Assembly: GCA_902766885.1 (NCBI GenBank)
Contig: CACXFS010000056.1
Location: 1-51,180 of the forward strand
Source of the DNA: an uncultured Ruminococcus sp.
GTDB taxonomy: Bacteria; Bacillota; Clostridia; Oscillospirales; Acutalibacteraceae
DNA length: 51,180 nucleotides
Reading direction: 5' to 3'
The translations under genes were made by a program, and so were the position numbers. The notes beneath the pieces are model-generated. The model was not told the origin of the DNA. It made no database searches and saw only the letters and a program-made list of their open reading frames with translations. Shown piece after piece: positions 48,832-51,180 of this stretch. Numbering within the stretch: position 1 is the stretch's first letter; each line of letters starts with the position of its first letter.

Positions 48832-48855
48832 AGGGGCGACCATATGTGGTCGCCC
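48832..48855 (+). repeat. GGGCGACCA/TGGTCGCCC intergenic hairpin
   Basis: A perfect 9-bp palindrome with loop TATG after GTAG, similar in form to the other GTAGGG-starting intergenic repeats. It lies between cysS and the riboswitch and may help end cysS transcription, though no T tract follows. Confidence 0.65.
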
Positions 48856-48860
48856 TCGAC

Positions 48861-48991
48861 AGGGTATGGTTCCGATATTTAATCGGATAATTGAGAATTC
48901 GGTGAGAATCCGAAACAACAGTCATTACTGTATTTGACAGGCAATGTTATTAATTAGTTGCTGTCATAAGTCAGATCGCACCCCATACCCT
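48861..48991 (+). promoter_or_regulatory. Cobalamin riboswitch-like leader
   Basis: Closing stem P1 pairs AGGGTATGG (48861-48869) with CCATACCCT (48983-48991). Inside, a CCGAT/ATCGG hairpin is followed by GAATTCGGTGAGAATCCG (48895-48912), the core signature of the B12 riboswitch (GGTG-x-AA-x-TCC). ACTGT follows, then GACAG/CTGTC (48936-48940 with 48961-48965) and AAGTCAGA (48968-48975), the conserved 3' end. A terminator at 49074-49103 provides the off state. The downstream gene encodes a transcobalamin-like protein, which independently supports a corrinoid ligand. Confidence 0.85.
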
Positions 48992-49073
48992 TGGTTTTGC
49001 AATCTCGGACAAAGGAGAAAAGCAGCCGACATTAATTTGGTATTAGTATTACGCTTTGCCAAATCATTTTGGT

Positions 49074-49103
49074 GTGCTTTCCTTTTGAGGAAGGCACTTT
49101 TTT
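49074..49103 (+). terminator. Expression-platform terminator of the cobalamin leader
   Basis: A 10-bp stem with one G-T pair (49074-49083 with 49088-49097), loop TTTG, then six T. It stands 38 bp before the start codon and would stop transcription when cobalamin is bound. Confidence 0.85.
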
Positions 49104-49140
49104 GTGCCCTCTGATATATTTATAAGGAAAGGTGATTATA

Positions 49141-51003
49141 ATGAAAGAAAGAATCAAAAAACTAACCTCAATTTTGCTTGCGGCAATTATGGTGTCAACG
49201 CTCTTTACAGTGTCGCTCACAGCAAACGCCGCCGATGCCGACAAGGTGAGAGTAACGGTTAAAAACGAAGTGTATTCAACCGCAGACGGTGCAGTCTGGG
49301 ACGGAACTCTGCTTGACGAGTGGGTGAGCATTGACGAATCTTCAACAATGATGAGCGTGCTCGTTTCCGTTCTTGACAGTAAAGGCTACACACAGACGGG
49401 CGCAGAAAGCGACTACGTTACCGAAATCAACGGACTCAAAGCAGGCGATGCAGGCTATATGAGCGGCTGGATGGGCACAATCAATGACTGGTTTGCCGAC
49501 GAAGGCTACGGCGCATTCAGCGTGACAAACGGCACTCTTGAAAGCGGCGACGAATTGTGCTTTGTCTACTCAAATGCGTGGGGTGCAGATGTCGGAAGCC
49601 TTTGGGACAGTAATGATACTTCACTTGCTTCTCTTTCACTTGATAAAGGAACGCTTTCACCAGAATTTTCTTCTTCTGTAAAGGAGTACACACTCACTCT
49701 TGAAAATGAAACAGGCGTAGTTGTCACCCCAACAGCGGTCAACAAAAACTATCAGGTGAGAACATACAAAAACGAGTATACACCCACTGTTGACGGCTCG
49801 GAATTCAAGCGTTCATCAGCAATTGACGTTAAGGACGGCGACACAATTTATGTTGCTGTCGGCGACCCTGCGTGGCGTTCAATGAACTCAAGCGAAAGTG
49901 CAAACGTATATACAATTAATGTAAAGGTCAACGACAAGGTTGCAGAAAAGCTTGAAAGCACAGGCGAATATCTGCTTTCACAGGGAGTTCCCGGTGTAGG
50001 CTCTGTCGGCGGCGAATGGCGTGCACTCGGACTTGCAAGAGCAGGAAAAATCACAAGTGAACTTTCAGACGGTTATTATGAAAACCTTGTAAGTTATATT
50101 GAAGAAAACGGCAGTGCAAAGCTTGATGCAAGAAAATCAACAGAAAATTCAAGGGTAATTATTGCACTCTCTGCAATCGGCAAGGATGCAACAGACGTTG
50201 CAGGCTACAACCTTCTTGAGCCGCTTGCAGACTATGATTTTGTAACATGGCAGGGACTTAACGGACCTGTATTCGCACTGATTGCACTCGACACATACAA
50301 TTACGAAATTCCGAATTCTGGCGACGGTGTAACTCAGACGACACGTGAAAATCTCATTAATTATATTCTTGAAAGTCAGCTTGAAAACGGCGGCTGGACA
50401 TTCTTCGGAAGTACCGCTGACCCCGATATGACGGGTATGGCTATTCAGGCACTCGCTCCGTATTACAGCAAAAATGCCGACGTAAAAAATGCTGTTGACA
50501 AGGCACTTGATGTATTATCAGCTTCTCAGCAGGATAACGGCGGCTTTGCCTCATGGGGTACAGTGAATGTTGAAAGCTGTGCTCAAGTGCTCACTGCACT
50601 TGCAAGCCTTGGAATTGATGCCGATACAGACGAACGTTTTATCAAAAACGGCAACACACTTGTTGACGCAATTATGGAATTTTCGGTTGAAAACGGCTTT
50701 GCACACATAAAGGACAGCGCATATAATCAGATGGCAACCGAGCAGGCTTATTATGCGCTTGTGTCCTACAACAGAGTTAAAAACGGTAAAACCTCTCTTT
50801 ATGATATGTCAGACGTTAAGGAACTCAAATATGACGTGAACGGCGACGGAGTTGTAAATGTTCAGGACTGCACGCTGATTCAGAAATATTCGGCAGACCT
50901 TGCAGAGCTAACCGACGAACAACTTAAAAAGGCTGACTGCAACAATGACGGCATAGTGAATGTTATCGACGCAACAACACTCCAGAAAATTATAGCAGTA
51001 TAA
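49141..51003 (+). CDS. Secreted corrinoid-capture candidate: DUF4430 + alpha/alpha-toroid + dockerin
   Basis: A 620-aa protein. A signal peptide (1-30, ending TANA) is followed by a DUF4430 domain (about 60-147; GLKAGDAGYMSGWMGTINDW, then VYSNAWG), the fold of the transcobalamin C-terminal domain. A cadherin-like beta-sandwich (about 160-262) comes next. Prenyltransferase/squalene-cyclase-type helical repeats span about 265-550, with ESQLENGGWTFFG and ASQQDNGGFASWG. The end is a dockerin (about 564-620) with two Ca loops, DVNGDGVVNVQD and DCNNDGIVNVID. Human intrinsic factor combines an alpha/alpha-toroid with a DUF4430-like domain to hold B12; here the order is reversed. The upstream cobalamin riboswitch supports a B12 role. 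The dockerin would bind a cohesin. ATG 49141 with AAAGGTGA is chosen over GTG 49132. Confidence 0.85.
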   Translation: MKERIKKLTSILLAAIMVSTLFTVSLTANAADADKVRVTVKNEVYSTADGAVWDGTLLDEWVSIDESSTMMSVLVSVLDSKGYTQTGAESDYVTEINGLKAGDAGYMSGWMGTINDWFADEGYGAFSVTNGTLESGDELCFVYSNAWGADVGSLWDSNDTSLASLSLDKGTLSPEFSSSVKEYTLTLENETGVVVTPTAVNKNYQVRTYKNEYTPTVDGSEFKRSSAIDVKDGDTIYVAVGDPAWRSMNSSESANVYTINVKVNDKVAEKLESTGEYLLSQGVPGVGSVGGEWRALGLARAGKITSELSDGYYENLVSYIEENGSAKLDARKSTENSRVIIALSAIGKDATDVAGYNLLEPLADYDFVTWQGLNGPVFALIALDTYNYEIPNSGDGVTQTTRENLINYILESQLENGGWTFFGSTADPDMTGMAIQALAPYYSKNADVKNAVDKALDVLSASQQDNGGFASWGTVNVESCAQVLTALASLGIDADTDERFIKNGNTLVDAIMEFSVENGFAHIKDSAYNQMATEQAYYALVSYNRVKNGKTSLYDMSDVKELKYDVNGDGVVNVQDCTLIQKYSADLAELTDEQLKKADCNNDGIVNVIDATTLQKIIAV

Positions 51004-51180
51004 ACGATAATTTGCCGAGTGCCTCGGCAGGCAAATCGGCGGTGTGCCACCGCAGGCAAATCGAGTGGAAAAGTCGGATTGTTTTGAAAAAACGGTTGCC
51101 CGAATTATAGATTGATAAATAGGTAACGTTTCGGGACGTCAAGGATGCCGTCCCCTACGGATATAGAGGAAACGTTTGAA
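51001..51180. repeat. Copy of the 450-bp dispersed element, cut by the window end
   Basis: It starts TAAACGATAATT, sharing 11 of 12 bases with the terminal repeat at 38487, and overlaps the stop codon of the preceding gene. GCCGAG/CTCGGC (51014-51028), GAGTGGAAAA.TCGGATTG, TAACGTTTCGGGACGTC and GCCGTCCCCTACGGATATAG follow in the same order as at 38500-38635. An extra GGCGGTGTGCCACCGC block is shared with 30729. The right end is outside the window. Confidence 0.8.

Overview
The window looks like a piece of a moderately AT-rich Gram-positive chromosome from the Oscillospiraceae/Ruminococcus group of gut Clostridia. The evidence is an extracellular protein ending in a type-I-like dockerin, Spo0A-type and sigma-H-type sporulation regulators, a MoxR/DUF58/transglutaminase cluster, GH25 and M23 cell-wall enzymes, clostridial gene order, and many TTG starts with strong Shine-Dalgarno (SD) sequences. 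A Ruminococcus bromii-like source is my inference, not something shown directly.

Left end (1-3054): the right end of an integrated element. It holds a type III toxin-antitoxin locus cut by the window edge (36-nt ToxI-like RNA repeats, a terminator, then toxN), two small unknown genes and a large serine recombinase. It stops at a 3' fragment of tRNA-Asn(GTT), the probable attachment junction. The chromosome resumes with a PHP phosphoesterase and a PPP-type phosphatase.

4.9-16.5 kb is dominated by thiol and sulfur metabolism. A minus-strand operon encodes two unrelated glutamate-cysteine ligase families with a class II glutamine amidotransferase between them. Two Rrf2 regulators follow, one of them 0.4 kb upstream of metY-cysK. 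The metY leader encodes a 14-codon peptide with adjacent Cys codons and two mutually exclusive pairings, which suggests cysteine-responsive attenuation. Between these lie a GHKL sensor kinase and a Spo0A-like response regulator, separated by a plus-strand 14-codon micro-ORF whose SD sits in a hairpin.

16.5-32 kb: intergenic palindromes; MoxR-DUF58-transglutaminase; a small sigma-like pair behind an SOS-like box; a MATE transporter with a multi-hairpin leader; an orphan small-RNA candidate; a Bax-inhibitor-1 remnant; an M23/G5 peptidase with a WalR-like box; GH25-luxS; an L,D-transpeptidase with fibronectin-like repeats; a PdaB-like deacetylase; a zinc-ribbon protein; a sigma-H-like factor.

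32-48.8 kb is housekeeping: comM, DUF1858-trmK-Nif3, trmB, a lipoprotein, an OmpR-type two-component pair split by a 450-bp repeat element, DUF1385-prmC, recA-recX-rimO, DUF3795, pgsA, cysE-cysS.

Right end (48.8-51.2 kb): a cobalamin-riboswitch-like leader with a terminator precedes a secreted protein combining a DUF4430 (transcobalamin-like) domain, an alpha/alpha-toroid of the prenyltransferase/intrinsic-factor type, and a dockerin. I read it as a corrinoid-capture protein that may dock onto a cohesin scaffold, and it is the most striking system in the window. It is followed by another copy of the dispersed repeat.
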